This document shows, piece by piece, positions 46,111 through 57,793 of a stretch of DNA of 64,000 nucleotides. Location: the NCBI GenBank assembly GCA_020629795.1, contig JAHDCR010000001.1, positions 24,443-88,442 of the forward strand, given 5' to 3'. Numbering within the stretch: position 1 is the stretch's first letter; every line of letters begins with the position of its first letter. Position numbers and translations under genes: made by a program. The DNA comes from Candidatus Altimarinota bacterium. Lineage in GTDB: Bacteria; Patescibacteriota; Gracilibacteria; BD1-5; UBA6164. Under the pieces are notes generated by a model. That model ran no database searches. It saw nothing but the letters and a program-made list of their open reading frames with translations, and had not been told where the DNA came from.

Positions 46111-46115
46111 GAGCT

Positions 46116-47096
46116 ATGATTAAAAAATACTTTTATATTTTTTTCCCTGTAAAGAAAAAAAAGTGAAAAAATATATCGGCTTATGGTTTTTCACAGGATT
46201 ATTGAAAAAAGAAAGTCACAAGGAAATACAAAAAAAGGAAAAAAAATATTTTCCAGAAACTTTGAAAAAAATTATCATTTTTTTCAAAGTTACCAACATG
46301 AATAAGTAGTTGAATTTTGTGATTCATGATTGTACTATGTTGAGTTTTTGTACTCTTTTATAGTCAGTATACATCAATTGATAAAATTAATATATACAGA
46401 GAATGAGCATTAATAGATATAAATAGAGCCTATAGTTTGCTCGACTATCTTAGAGGAAAAAACCTTTTAGCAGCTGATAGCAAGAATATTACAGGGAGGC
46501 TCCAAAAATCACAATCATCAATCTCAACAATTCGCATCAATAAAGACTTTCCAAACACTATTAACATATATTTGGACTCTTATGGAGTACTTTTTCAAAC
46601 TGAGAGTCATTACATATTAGAAAACGGAAGCATCGTTTTAAAAGAAAGCAATGACTTTCCCGATACTCAAATTATCTATTTATCTCAAGATATTTCTGAA
46701 TATATTGATTTTGAAAAAAAATTAGATGTAAATCAATTGCAACTCATAAATGAACTCATAAGTGAAAGTTCTAGAAATATACTTGGCTTTATTCCAGCTC
46801 AGGTTTATTTTTTCATTAAAGAGCGTGAAGTTATTATTAAGGATAATCTGGGAACTCTCTATATATTTGATCTCGAACAAGACATCAACAAACAAATACG
46901 ACAATTAGCTATCTATGATACTGAATCAAGCGATATAAAAAGAGACTCTTATACCTATATTGATGTCAGAGTCTCTGATAAATTATTTTTATGTAGCTGA
47001 GAAATGGAAGATACTTGTAATAACAATATTCAGCAAATCTATTGAGATACTATTTTTCAGAATCCTCTTCCAGAAGTTTCTGAATCCCTACAGTAA
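46116..47096 (+). CDS. ftsQ: FtsQ-type cell division protein
   Basis: 326 residues. A very basic cytoplasmic N-terminus (KKKKGKNISAYG...KKKVTRKYKKRKKN) is followed by one membrane helix (GILGFMIVLCGVFVLFYSQY). A POTRA-like segment follows (IDKINIYREGALIDINRAYSL) and then beta-rich FtsQ domain (TIRINKDFPNTINIYLDSYG, i.e. the v.k.~P~.l.I.v.E pattern). It would link early and late division proteins. Its last 47 bp overlap the 3' end of the convergent ATPase gene. Confidence 0.75.
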
Positions 47097-47592
47097 GTCC
47101 TCATTTTTCAGTATCTTTAAAATATAGAGTATCAACAAGTTGTGATATAATTAGGAATAATCATCTCCCTCTTATAGAATTATGACTAGAGAAGTCTTTA
47201 TTTTTATGAGATTCACGGAGCTCTTCCATCTCTTTAGATTTCTTTGAATGCTTACCATTTCAAGTATCACTTACATAAGATTCCACATAAAATTTATTTT
47301 GATGCTGTTTTTTTATTGTGAGGGCAAATAGATTTAGTTCTCACTCTAAACTTCAATATTCTATTGCATTATTATTGAGTTCATCAATAATCAAAACAAG
47401 TCTCGTCCTCCATTTTGGATTGATTCAAGATCACTTACATATTTTATCAACTACTTCTCTTAAAATTTTTGCGCTTCTAAAATCAGAAAGATATGAAATT
47501 TGTATTTCAATTGTATCCTCCTGACATAACTGAGAGACTATAGTCTCAGCTTTGTCTTGTAGCGAAAAATCTTCTAAAGTATAATCCTGCAT
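47050..47592 (-). CDS. RsbW-like serine kinase / anti-sigma ATPase (HATPase_c)
   Basis: 180 residues. The GHKL ATP-binding motifs are present: N-box LVLIIDELNNNAIEYG, G1-box VSDTGNGKHS and G2-box RGRGLFLIISQL. A domain of this size without a histidine phosphotransfer part fits anti-sigma factor serine kinases such as RsbW or SpoIIAB. No anti-anti-sigma (STAS) gene is beside it. An insertion of charged residues (KKSKEMEELRESHKNKDF) separates G1 and G2. Several glycines of the ATP boxes are TGA. Confidence 0.78.
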
Positions 47593-47647
47593 GCATGTAA
47601 TTATAGCAGTAATATATACAGTATATCACTAAAATAATGAAAAATCA

Positions 47648-47680
47648 AAAAAGTACCTTACAAGTGTAAGATACTTTTTT
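47648..47680 (-). terminator. Terminator of the HU gene
   Basis: Imperfect hairpin (AAAAGTa-CTTACA / TGTAAG-aTACTTTT) with a T run on the minus strand, 22 bp downstream of the HU stop. Confidence 0.65.
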
Positions 47681-47701
47681 AATTTCAGCAGTATAATAAT
47701 A

Positions 47702-47974
47702 TTATCTCACTGATTCTTTAAATGTTTTACCAGCTCTGAAAACAGGAGATTTCATAGCAGGAATTTTAATTGCTTCTCTAGTTCTTGGGTTAACACCGTT
47801 TCTAGCAGCTCTTTGAGCAACTTTAAATGCACCAAAACCAGTAATATTTACTTCACCTCCTTTAGAAAGTTCAGCAGTAATAGTATCGATCATACCTCCA
47901 AGTACTTTTGCAACAGCATCTTGTGAAAGACCAGCAGAAGTTGCAACAGCTTTAATAAAATCTTGTTTTTTCAT
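47702..47974 (-). CDS. hup: HU-family DNA-binding protein
   Basis: 90 residues, the usual length. MKKQDFIKAVATSAGLSQDA gives the helical dimer part, GEVNITGFGAFKV leads into the DNA-binding arm RAARNGVNPRTREAIKIPA, and SPVFRAGKTFKESV closes it. It bends and compacts DNA. No TGA codons, unlike most neighbours, which is common among highly expressed genes here (also rpmG and the YegP-like gene). Confidence 0.95.
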   Translation of the reverse strand: MKKQDFIKAVATSAGLSQDAVAKVLGGMIDTITAELSKGGEVNITGFGAFKVAQRAARNGVNPRTREAIKIPAMKSPVFRAGKTFKESVR

Positions 47975-48009
47975 AATACAAAAAATAATTATATAAAATA
48001 AACATCTAA

Positions 48010-48037
48010 ATTTTAGCTCTTATAAAGCGTTTTACAA
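48010..48037 (-). promoter_or_regulatory. Possible HU promoter
   Basis: Minus strand: -35 TTGTAA, 16-bp spacer, -10 TAAAAT, ending 36 bp before the HU ATG. Confidence 0.4.
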
Positions 48038-48108
48038 GTTTTTTTTTATTTTTTTGCTATTTATAGCCAAATATTTTAGTAATAAACATTAAAAATGGCT
48101 TAAATTAG

Positions 48109-48876
48109 CTAATTTCAAGAATACACTGAATATCTCAAAATTCATAAAAATTCTGTATTATCAATGGTTGTTTTCAAGTTTTGCTTGTACTTTCACACCC
48201 GAGCACTTGAAAAAACCTCAGCTCTAGGAAGAGTAAACCCACCACCTTCACCAGTAAGCTCATAGGTACTTATACCACTTGAATCGAGCTTTTGCAGTAC
48301 TAAATAATCTTCTCAGCTCAAGATGTCTTGTATTTTTCTGCTACTATTAAACACAAAATCACTTCAACCATCTAGTGTTTTTTCACCGACAACTGTTGTC
48401 ATATTAAAATCTCAAATTCATGAAGTTCCTCCAGATTTGGTAATAAGATTCCACACAATACTCGCATCAGGATTTGAAAAATTAATATTATCTATACTAT
48501 TAATTCCTGTATCCTCGATTGAAAACAATGGAATTATATCGATACCTAGTGCATCAATACTCCCAGAATATGATTCTACTTTACTATTAAATTCATAACT
48601 AATTTTTGGGTATTTTGCTCATTCTCATAAAGTCTGCATATCTGTAAAACTATCATTATCATAGCCATATCCTTCGTATTTTATATCTAAAAGTGCTAAT
48701 TCTAAAGCTCATTCAGCTCCTGCATAGGCTGATAAGTATCACTGTCTCCCTCTCCCATCTTGCATCTCTTGTAATACCAGATTCAATGTGCTAGTTGTAA
48801 GAATAAGCAAAAATCATACCATAAGTACTGCTGCTATAATAGAATACCCAGGGGATGTAGAACTATATTTTTTCAT
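48109..48876 (-). CDS. PilX-like minor pilus protein
   Basis: 255 residues. The N-terminus MKKYSSTSPGYSIIAAVLMV with GFLLILTTSTLNLVL resembles PilX/GspK-type proteins, which have a hydrophobic helix but a degenerate prepilin site. EMQDGRGRQGYLSAYAGAEGALELAL matches the q.....A.s.aEaGie.Al pattern typical of PilX. The body is beta-rich. Last gene of the pilus operon (after 48878-49492, 1-bp gap). Confidence 0.75.
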
Positions 48877-48877
48877 A

Positions 48878-49492
48878 CTATTTTGTGGTAATTAGTCTCT
48901 CAGATAGTGTCGTTTGGATATGTGTAATACCATTTTCAATTATCTCTACTGCAAGTCACTTCTTGGCAGAAGGTCTTACGGTCATATGTATCGTAACTTT
49001 AGGTATCTCCTGATTTGTAATTTCAAAACTAATATTCTCAAAATGAGTAAAACTATTACTCAAAGGATAATAGTCATCACTCGGACCATCTCTCTTTATA
49101 ATATGACAGTTAGGATTCGCGATATCACGGCATTCTGAAATAGAGTTTCGTTTGTTCCAATCATTTCCAGATTGATATCATATAGTATATTCAACTCATG
49201 ATTCTAAACAGAGCTTTGTTCAAGTTCCTGATGAAGGTGTAGATTCACATGAATTAGCCGAATTATCAGCTACTACATCGCTCAGGCTTGAAAGTCTCAG
49301 GTTTTCTGATATATCTTCTGTTACATTCTTAATGTTTTCTTGCATGATCCTATTCATCTCTACCCTGGTAGACATTTGAGATGAAAATAAAAATATACTT
49401 AAAACAGAAACCATAATTATACCAAAAATAGTCATAGCGATGATTATCTCTATGAGCGTAAAAGCAGGTGTATGTTTTTGTATAGTTTTCAT
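48878..49492 (-). CDS. PilW/GspJ-like minor pseudopilin
   Basis: 204 residues. The prepilin signal HTPAFTLIEIIIAMTIFGII is followed by a helix ending FSSQMSTRVEMNRIMQENIK, the usual minor-pilin stem. The remainder has Cys-containing loops (ANSCESTPSS, ECRDIANPNCHI). Overlap and gap with its neighbours are 0-1 bp, so it is co-translated with them. Confidence 0.8.
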
Positions 49493-50131
49493 TTATATCC
49501 TTCTCCAATCAGTAATTATAGTCTTTATTTCAAGTTCATGATACCCTCTTTTATACCATATTATTTTAGAGCTAATGATATAAGCATCTTCTATATCAGC
49601 ATCTCACTCATCTTTAGCTTGCTCTACTTTCACATATTTAAAAAATTTAGTATCTTTTGCATTACTCGCAGTGCATTTTATATACCTATTTAGAGTATCA
49701 AAACACAGACCAAACTGATTTCTCATTGTTGAGAGATGAGAAGCACCTTCATCGATAGATGTTCATAGGAGATCCACTGAGATATCTCATGATAAATAAT
49801 CGTTTTCTACAAAGTAATAATGCCCTGGTAAGAATACTTTATCAGCCTGTATTGTTTCGTCTATCAAGTTATTTTTTGTTAGTACATCGCTTGGATTGTG
49901 TTGATTCCAAACCTTGAGTTTTTTATAGTTCGTATCTCGAATATTTCGAACAAGCTCAATTTGTTCTCTCGCTAATTGCCCTGCGATTATAGAGTTTTTA
50001 TTTAACTCATTTACATTAAGTGAAGAGCTTAATAAAGCAAATATAGCTACAAGTCATAAAGAAAAAACAAAAATACCTATCATAACTTCGATGATAGAAA
50101 ACCCTGATAATAATATATTTTTATTTTTCAT
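49493..50131 (-). CDS. PilV/GspI-like minor pseudopilin
   Basis: 212 residues. The signal MKNKNILLSGFSIIEVMIGI with FVFSLGLVAIFALLSSS has the typical pilV features (E at +5, G-L-V-A). A stem helix with AREQIELVRNIRDTNYKK is a strong match to PilV-like proteins (A.e..e.iRN.RD). The C-terminus is beta-rich and ends IITDWRRI. Confidence 0.83.
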
Positions 50132-50132
50132 A

Positions 50133-50654
50133 TTAATAATCTGAAATAAAAGATTTTCTATAATACATGAGTTCTTTTTGCAAAATCTTACTCGTAGTTC
50201 ACTTATATCATACTATAAGAGACATTGTATCTCAAGATGTTCATAGTATCTCTCATGAGCCTGTAATGGGTGAAAAACTCATATAAACCGGTGTAGTATC
50301 ATCTCAATTTATACTAACAATTTCGACTCCGGTTGGTAATTGTTTTGTCTTATATATATTTTCTGCAATAAATAAATTTAACCCTCAAGTCGAAGTATAA
50401 TAATCAATTTTCTTAGCTCAAGGAATTAAATCAATTCATACATATACATTTCAAGATCCTGTATCAAGACCATGTATTGCTAGATTTCTTGATTCACTGA
50501 GTGTTTGACTCACTTCTTTTACTGCTTGCTTTACAAGAGTTTTTTTCTGATGATGTGCGTATGGCATATATGTAGCCAAAGATATAATACCTATAATAGT
50601 GATTACTACCATAAGCTCTATAAGTGTGAATCCAAGATTTTGCTTGTGTTTCAT
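50133..50654 (-). CDS. FimT/GspH-like pseudopilin
   Basis: 173 residues. The prepilin signal is MKHKQNLGFTLIELMVVITI. VKQAVKEVSQTLSESRNLAI is the stem helix of the GspH/FimT group (l...ar..Ai..). The body holds beta strands of a pilin head. Its ATG overlaps the stop region of pilC (1 bp spacing). Confidence 0.82.
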
Positions 50655-51731
50655 TTATCCAACGGTTTGTGTCACTTTTAAAATAGCACCAAAAATCGCA
50701 AAGGCAAACCATAAAACAAATATACCAGCTACGAGTATCGCAATTGGCTCAATCCATTTAGTAAGATTTCAAAGCGAATAGTCCACTTCCCTTGTATATT
50801 GAGCTGTAAGCTTTTTAGTTACGGTATCTAGTGAAGCTGTTTTTTCTCAAACTGATAGCATTTGCAGGAAATCTAAAGGGAAAAATTTATGTTCAGGGTC
50901 AACTTCTGCAAAAGAATCTGTGATTTTTTGTCATAAAGATACTTTTTCCATTACCGTCATTATATGAGCTTCATACACTAAGTTATCAAGAGATTTCGCA
51001 GTAAGACTAAGCGATTTTACTACTGGAACTCAAGATGCTATAAGCGTCCCGAGACTGGTTGAAAGAGATGCAAGTAGATAATTTTTATAGACCTTTCCAA
51101 TCAGTGGAAGTCCTAATATAAAGTAATCTAAATTTGCTTTTCATTTTTCTGAACTCTTATAACCATAAAATAACACTATTGCAGTAGCAATAAATAGAAT
51201 CAGAATAGGCCAGTTATAAATCATGAAATTAGATGTCGCTATAAGAGCGACTGTAGCAGCTGGTAGAGCAACCTCAGAAGTCTCAAATAGCTGACTTACT
51301 GCAGGAATGACATAAGTTAATACTATAACTATAGCCAGTGCTAAAAATGCAAAAATGATAGTTGGGTATGTAAGTGCTGCTTTAATCTTAGACCGTAAGT
51401 CGTGGCTTTTTCTCAAGTTGTCTGAAAGATTTCAAAGTGAAACAGATAATTTTCAAGTAGTTTCCCCTGATTCAACTATAGCAATTTCTCAATTTGAAAA
51501 AATCTGAGGGACTTTTTTCATTGATTTACTAAATGAGTCTCAAGATGAAACATAGGTTTGTAGCTCTTTGATCTTTTCTTTAAAAAACTGATTTTTGATT
51601 TTTGATTGTACACTATCTAAAGTCTCTGATATAGTCACTCATCCATCAAGCATCACTGACAAATACTCATAAAAATTAAATTTATCTTTAAGAGAAGCTT
51701 TCTGAAAAATTGGGAGATTAATATTTTGCAT
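50655..51731 (-). CDS. pilC: Type IV pilus inner-membrane platform protein (PilC/GspF family)
   Basis: 358 residues. Two GspF domains are seen: YEYLSVMLDGGVTISETLDS with IFSNGEIAIVESGETTGKLS, and later YLLASLSTSLGTLIASGVPV with QMLSVGEKTASLD. Three membrane helices include TYPTIIFAFLALAIVIVLTY, ILILFIATAIVLFYG and IEPIAILVAGIFVLWFAFAI. It anchors the assembly ATPase at the base of the pilus. Signature glycines (ESGETTGKL) include TGA codons. The ATPases PilB and PilT are not in the window. Confidence 0.9.
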
Positions 51732-51732
51732 A

Positions 51733-52281
51733 TTATTTATAATAGAAAGTTAGTGGAATATTTACTGTGATATTTCCATTTGTAGCTCATAGATCATAAT
51801 CAAAATTTGTTATATAAAATCTAAATTCAGAATCCTCGTCTGTTAAATAATTTATAAAACTAAATAATGTTTCTTCTCCAGAAGTAATAATGTCTAAACT
51901 AATATCAGCTTTTGAAAATCAAATATCACTTTTTTCTCCTCAAGAAAGAGATATATCTCTGATAATGATTCTCTCATCTCAAAGGTTTACTTTCTGAGCG
52001 TAACTATAGATATGATTTACAATATTTTCATCAGAAAACTCTCATGAAAATCATTTAATTTCTTTATCTGCCTCAGAATCCTCAGCTAGTAAATCTTGTT
52101 GTAGTTTTTTAAGTCTTGTGAGCTCTGCTTTTTGAGATGTCAGTTCTACATTTTGAATCTCTAATTCATCTGTTTGTTCTTGGATTTGACTATATATATC
52201 TCGAGTAAAAAAGATAAGTATAAATAATGCCCCTAATATAATTAGGTATGATAAGAAATTGTTTTGTGTATGTTTTTTCAT
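51733..52281 (-). CDS. PilO-like pilus assembly protein
   Basis: 182 residues. A short cytoplasmic tail precedes one membrane helix (FLSYLIILGALFILIFFTRD). A coiled coil follows (QIQEQTDELEIQNVELTSQK, AELTRLKKLQQDLLAED), then a small ferredoxin-like domain. Size, order and position beside pilC fit PilO. Confidence 0.7.
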
Positions 52282-52283
52282 TT

Positions 52284-52814
52284 TTACTGAGTTTTAAGAG
52301 TAAGATCTGCTGAGAAATTCATTCTATCATATCAGCTAAAACTTGAAATTTGATCTATTGTAAATAATGCTTCCTCATTTGCTCTATAATTTTTCAAAAA
52401 TTTTGTTACTTTTTCATACGCGTACCCACTATCATTTGTTTCAAGTGATAATTCCATTTGTACTTTTCAGTCATTATAAGAAAATCATTTATAATTTACT
52501 CATTGGATAGTAAAAACTCTTTTTAGGTGATTTACCATCGATGGGATTTTTGAAGCATCTGCCAGAGTCTTAAATAGAGGTCTATTTTTTGCATACACAC
52601 TATATATTTGAATCTTTTCGTCCTGTTGAATTTCAGAAATTGATGTATTCACCTGCTCTAGAGTAATTTGATTTTCTTGAATTGTATTTGTCTGAGTATA
52701 TGAATAATAATACAACCCTACAGTAATTGCTATCACTAAGAACAGCAAAGCTACAGCAATATAAAAAGTTTGTGATTTCTTTTTTTCATAAAATTTAATA
52801 TCTACGGCTGACAT
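52284..52814 (-). CDS. PilN-like pilus assembly protein
   Basis: 176 residues. The cytoplasmic tail MSAVDIKFYEKKKSQ precedes one helix (TFYIAVALLFLVIAITVGLY), a coiled coil (NTIQENQITLEQVNTSISEI) and a beta-alpha domain with LADASKIPSMVNHLKRV. The layout matches PilN, which pairs with PilO in the inner-membrane alignment complex. No PilM is visible nearby. Confidence 0.65.
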
Positions 52815-52834
52815 ATAAAATGTATAATTATTAA

Positions 52835-53263
52835 TTAAGAAACATTAAGAATATTCAAGATAAAGAGCGTTATTGGCCATGCTAAGAATATTACTACAAG
52901 TCATAGTAACACATAAATGATAGTTTGACGAGATTTTTTAAGTTTTTCTTCATCTCCATTTCAAATCATAATATTAAACCCAGCATAGATGATATAAATA
53001 ACAGCTATGAGAGCTAAAAATGTAAGTAGATATGCAACAATATCTTGAATATACTGTGATGCACTTCGCTCAGTTTCTATATCTCATAAGCTATTTTTAA
53101 TAAGCTCTGTTCCCTGCTGCAAACCACACTCATCTCAATTACAATACCTCACTGATGGGGCTCATGCTCCACCTCCAAAATCATCCTCCCAGCCTGCATC
53201 GACTCAAAATACTCCCGATACCAGTATGAATAAACTCAGGATAAACGTCTTTAAATACTTCAT
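52835..53263 (-). CDS. Small secreted two-helix protein (VirB2/TrbC-like)
   Basis: 142 residues. A signal peptide (MKYLKTFILSLFILVSGVFG) precedes a short Gly-rich stretch with two Cys. Two membrane helices follow (YIQDIVAYLLTFLALIAVIY and QTIIYVLLGLVVIFLAW) linked by the polar loop GNGDEEKLKKS. This pattern (IYAGFNIMIGNGDEEKLKKSR) is common in CPR genomes and resembles VirB2/TrbC-type pilins. Probably the first gene of the pilus operon. Confidence 0.65.
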
Positions 53264-53348
53264 AAGATATATTGGGATTAAAATTTACTTTTAAAAAAGT
53301 ATATATAAAATCACACTAATCTGCAAATATATTTTTAAAGCCCTTATA

Positions 53349-54377
53349 ATGCCAAATACTCGTTTTCTCTTTTGATATATTTTTATGACTCTCATTTTAT
53401 GAATATATATCTATTTTAGTGGAATATATGGAGCAATTTGATTTGTATTTGCAATTTGATTTTACAGTATTTTAAGCTACTTTTTACACCGGGTATGGAA
53501 ATACATTAGACGAAAAGATGCCTTATCATTTTCGCTCTTTTTCAAATATTTTGTATATAAAGTATCTCTCTACGCATCTATAGTCATAGTTTTACTTTGA
53601 GGGTTTATGTATTATCAGAACTCTATTTCCCCTGCTATGATGCCTCAATACACACTTTCAAATGCTAATCAAACAATAGTATTTCAAGCAATGAGTCATA
53701 TTGCTTCTGATGATTTTTATAAAAGTGTAAGTAGAGATATAAGGTGATACAAACAAGATTGATATGTATTGTATTACGAAGGAGTGAAACCATGAAGTGA
53801 AGAAAATTCTCAAGATTTTAATAAAGCTCTTGGAGTAAATTTTGATGCAGAGCTTTATGATAATTTTTCAAAACTTTATTGAGTAGTAGCTCAAGACAAT
53901 GAAGACTTTCTCTGACTTGAAAATAATCTGGATTATAACATCGATATAAACATCGATCAAATCATGGAAATATACAGAAAAAAAACAGCTACAAACTCTC
54001 AAGATAGTGCTAGTTCATTTTTACAAAGTGAGGCAACAATGGACATGAATTCTCTTGTTATTAACCAATTAAGTCAACTCAATGAGAGACAACTTTGAGC
54101 ACTCAGATACATAAACCAATCTCTGCTCAACTTTATGATAAAACAAGAAAATCTGAGAAATCTCATTGTAGAAAAAGTAGCAAACAGAGATTTATTTAGC
54201 GTTATTTTAGATTCAAGAAATGAGCATATAGTATCGGAAATTATGGCTCGCTGAGATGAAAAGATTGTAATAATCTATGGACTTATGCACTTTGAATGAG
54301 TGTTTGAACTTTTGCAGCAACAGGATCCAAATTGGGAAATAATTAATACGAATTACTCTCAACTCATCACTCGTTAG
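53349..54377 (+). CDS. Membrane protein, possibly TraB/TIKI-related
   Basis: 342 residues. The start MPNTRFLFGYIFMTLILGIY leads into two close helices. A third helix (YASIVIVLLGGFMYYQN) follows. The long C-terminal extracytoplasmic domain contains HIASDDFYKSVSRDIR and ends with IVIIYGLMHFEGVFELLQQQ, which resembles the final G-x-x-H-x-x-G strand-helix of TraB/PrgY/TIKI proteins. Evidence for that family is partial. The 3' end overlaps the convergent prsW gene by 35 bp. Confidence 0.55.
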
Positions 54378-55302
54378 TTATATATACCACGGTTATATAT
54401 AGTGTAAAAATATAAAGAAAAATAACTCATATGTATTCATAACTCAAGGCTATATCAAAAAATGCGTGAGATAATATAGCTCCTCATCCAAGTCATAAAA
54501 GTGAAACATACATTCTTTTCTTATCTCATGATGACTGACTGAAAATATATAATCCTGCAGCAAGCAGTATTGCGCAGAGAATATGAAGGCTTACCGTAAA
54601 AACAGATCGAAAGAAAACTAATTGAAACAATCCTTGAAAGGACTGACTCTGACTATAATAACTATAGGTATAAAGTATATTTTCAAAAAACGAAAACCCT
54701 AATCATGCTGCACATGCATATCAAATAAGAGTATAAAAGTTTCACCTCCTCCCCAGTAAAGCCTGGGTATTTCAAAAGTATTTCAATCATTCTTCTAATA
54801 GAGAAACTATGACATAATATCAAAAAATCAGAGCAAAGCCTTGGAATACATAGTCTCAGCTATTCACGGTCTCTCAATTACTTGGAACTCAAAAAATGCT
54901 GTATATTAGATACATCATCAAGCTGCTCATAGCAATAAGTAAGCTAAATCACGTGCAAGAAAACACAAATCTTTTAGAAATTTTACGTTTAGTTAGATAT
55001 ATAAATGTAGCTGCTAATAAAAAAATAACACTAAAAAATAGCAATATTCTTATAAATATACCGAGTCATAAGAAACTCTCAGAAATATATGAAAATTTAA
55101 AAAAAATATTTTCAACAAGTGATCATATCACCCAAAAATCACTATAAACAAGTGGTAGAGTCGTAAGAGCTCCAGCTCAAATACCAATAAAAAACTGTTT
55201 TCTTCAAATACCAAGATTAGGAAAGCTTTGCAATATATACATCCAAAAAAATACTGGACTTAGTAGTACAAAAGCAACACAGATAATTATAAATATTTGC
55301 AT
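54343..55302 (-). CDS. prsW: PrsW-type glutamic intramembrane protease
   Basis: 319 residues with about eight membrane helices. All four PrsW motifs are visible: E170-E171-x-x-K174 (SLLEEGLKYF), F-x-x-x-E (FSFFENILY, 203-209), F-R...H (FFRSVFTVSLH, 230-240) and H-x-x-x-D (SHAFFD, 277-282). In Bacillus the enzyme cleaves an anti-sigma factor to release an ECF sigma factor. An ECF sigma and anti-sigma-like pair lies 2.5 kb upstream in the same orientation. Confidence 0.85.
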
Positions 55303-55356
55303 ACGGAAAAAGGAAAATATGTATAATTATAGAGTAAACAGATTTAGAGGAAACAC

Positions 55357-55388
55357 AAAAAAATCTCTGCAAAAGCAGAGATTTTTTT
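55357..55388. terminator. Bidirectional intrinsic terminator
   Basis: A-run, ATCTCTGC, loop AAAA, GCAGAGAT, T-run, just downstream of the beta-propeller stop (minus strand). Confidence 0.88.
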
Positions 55389-55389
55389 A

Positions 55390-57657
55390 TTACTTAAATT
55401 TTATAGTTTGCGTATTTCATAGTGACCAATCATGAGAAGAAATCTGAGCATCTGAAACAGCATACACACTGTCTCATATATAGAGAGCTCGCTGTATATT
55501 TTCAGTATTATATTCCCAAGATTTATCTCCTATATATGACCAGACACTTGCATCTTTGAAACAATAATTTGGTATGTTTTCATTTATTGTTTTTGACTCT
55601 TCACAGTACAACTCACCGTTACGAAGTTCTCTACATGTTGGTTCTCAAGAGCTAGAGTATTTACTACATTCAAGCTCTATTTTTTCCTCTATACCTGACA
55701 CATCAATATGAGTAGTTTTATTTTTTACTTGTATGCCTGTATTTTTATCTATTTCAATAGCAAATAATCCATTATAATAATCAAGTGTTCTCCAAGAATC
55801 ATCTTTTTCATAGAGCGTAGCTGGAAGCAAGAGAGTATTTCTGTTTTTATTCCAAACAAACATTCTTGGATTATTCAGAGCTTCGCTATAACTTCATTTT
55901 CAACCTAAAGTCTCTGTATAGAGTTGTTCTACAATAATTCATTTATAATCCCCTGATTTACATTTCTCATTCTGCATATCTGTCAATCCAGAGTCTCAAC
56001 ATTTTTTATCATAGTTAATTTTATAGAGATCCACTTTAACTCCTGCTGTTTGTGTCCCTCCCCACTGATTTAGCTGCGTATCATACCCAAGACCAATCAG
56101 GTGGTTATCATCGTAAGGATGAAGATATGTTGAAAATCATGGAATTTTTAATTCACCAAGCACTACTGGTTTTGTGACATCTGAGAGATCAATGGCAAAA
56201 AGTGGATCTATTTGTTCAAAGGTTACGAGAAAGAGCTTATCTCCTATAAACCTACTTGATTGAAACGTCTCTCCTGGAGCTAGATTTGTAAGACTTGAAA
56301 TGGTTTTTAAATTGTTATCTAAAACGTAGAGTCCTGTTGATCTTTCAGGTGACCACTGAGAAGTTATAATTCTAAAATTACCGTTATACTCATCCATTGA
56401 GTACTGATTGAGTGGAGCTCATGGAACTAAAGCTGAATCATGGTATGATATATTTTGATTATCGATATTGAGTTTATGAACGAGTGTATTCTGTGAACCT
56501 CCCCAGAAAAATGGCATAGCACACATAGCGTTTGGTGGACAATCAAAATTACTTGCTGACCAGATACCTTCAGTCATATAGAGATTATCTAAGCTCATAT
56601 ATATCTCACTATTACTCCCTGCTATAACCTTAGTTGTAACATCCAGAGAAGTATCTCTCATATTTATAACCGAAATGATATTATACCCAGGATTAAATCA
56701 TCCATTTTTTATAGTTTCTTCACTTGGAAAGCTATATGATATGCTATTACAATCTGCTATATTTCATGTGCGGGCTTTGTATGGAAGTTTCTTATCTTTT
56801 ATAGTGAGGTTTTGATCAGAAACAGTATCAGTTTTTGATATATCTAATTTTTGAGGAAGAAATTTTCTAGCATCTATTTCTATATCATCGACTGATGATA
56901 TATTATAATATGGATAATTGAAATAGTTCGTTGAAACTACATAGAGATTGTCTCCTATTTTTCTCGAAGATTTATAACTTCAATCGCTACTATAGAGTTT
57001 TAAAAGTTCTGGATTATTCTTGTCCTGCGTATCAAATACAATAGAATATGTCTTTGTATTTCTATCTATAAAATATCATTTTGCAGAATAATCTGTTTGA
57101 GAATAAGAGCTGGCTAATACTGTTAATCTATTTGTATCGATATAGAGTTCCACACCATAAAAACTACTTGGAAGCTTTATTTTTTTTATAAGATCTAAAT
57201 CAGACCCATCCACTTTAACTATGAACACAGCTTTTTCTGTTTGATTATAGTAATAGTGGTAGTTTCCATCTGTTTTTACTATATCTGCTTCATCTACTCC
57301 AATAACTTGAGTGTTAGTTTGAGATATTTCATCAGATCATCAGCTTACTTTCGCTTCTGGAGAAGCTACAGAATCCTCCATTATCATAGATTCTGATTCC
57401 ATCATCACTGGACCTCAAAAGTTTAAATATCTTACATTCCTGTAACTATTTTCCCAATATGTTTTCATATATCCCTCTATGACATCTTCAAAAGCATCAC
57501 AACTCTCAAAACTACTTAGAGAATAACTCGTCTCAATTTTCTCAGGAGTATTTTTCTCTAATTCATCAATAATCGAAGTATCCTCTATGTTAGATGCAAA
57601 AATACTCATAGGAAAAATAATGCATCATAACAGTAGTACTCATAATCTCATATTCAT
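55390..57657 (-). CDS. Secreted beta-propeller domain protein
   Basis: 755 residues. A signal peptide (MNMRLGVLLLGCIIFPMSIF then ASN) has a Cys that could be lipidated, though the lipobox fit is poor. The family's hallmark NTQVIGVDEADIVKTDGNY opens the propeller. Repeated strands such as IVFDTQDKNNPELLKLY, RKIGDNLYVVSTNYF and FAIDLSDVTKPVVLGELKIP follow. This is the extracellular beta-propeller family (PF09826-like). A binding role is likely; the ligand is unknown. A start at an inner ATG (57609) is less likely because it lacks the signal peptide. Confidence 0.83.
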
Positions 57658-57723
57658 AATGGAATTTTAATATATAAAAATCTATCTCATTATTTATAAC
57701 GAATACAGAAAATATTCGTGACA

Positions 57724-57762
57724 AAAAAGTCTCAAACAGTATATACGTGTTTGAGACTTTTT
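57724..57762. terminator. Intrinsic terminator of the sigma / anti-sigma operon
   Basis: AAAAAGTCTCAAACA pairs with TGTTTGAGACTTTTT (15-bp perfect stem, 9-nt loop), 31 bp downstream of the stop at 57794. Confidence 0.88.
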
Positions 57763-57793
57763 CTAGATTAATATCTTGACTGTGATTTGTATC

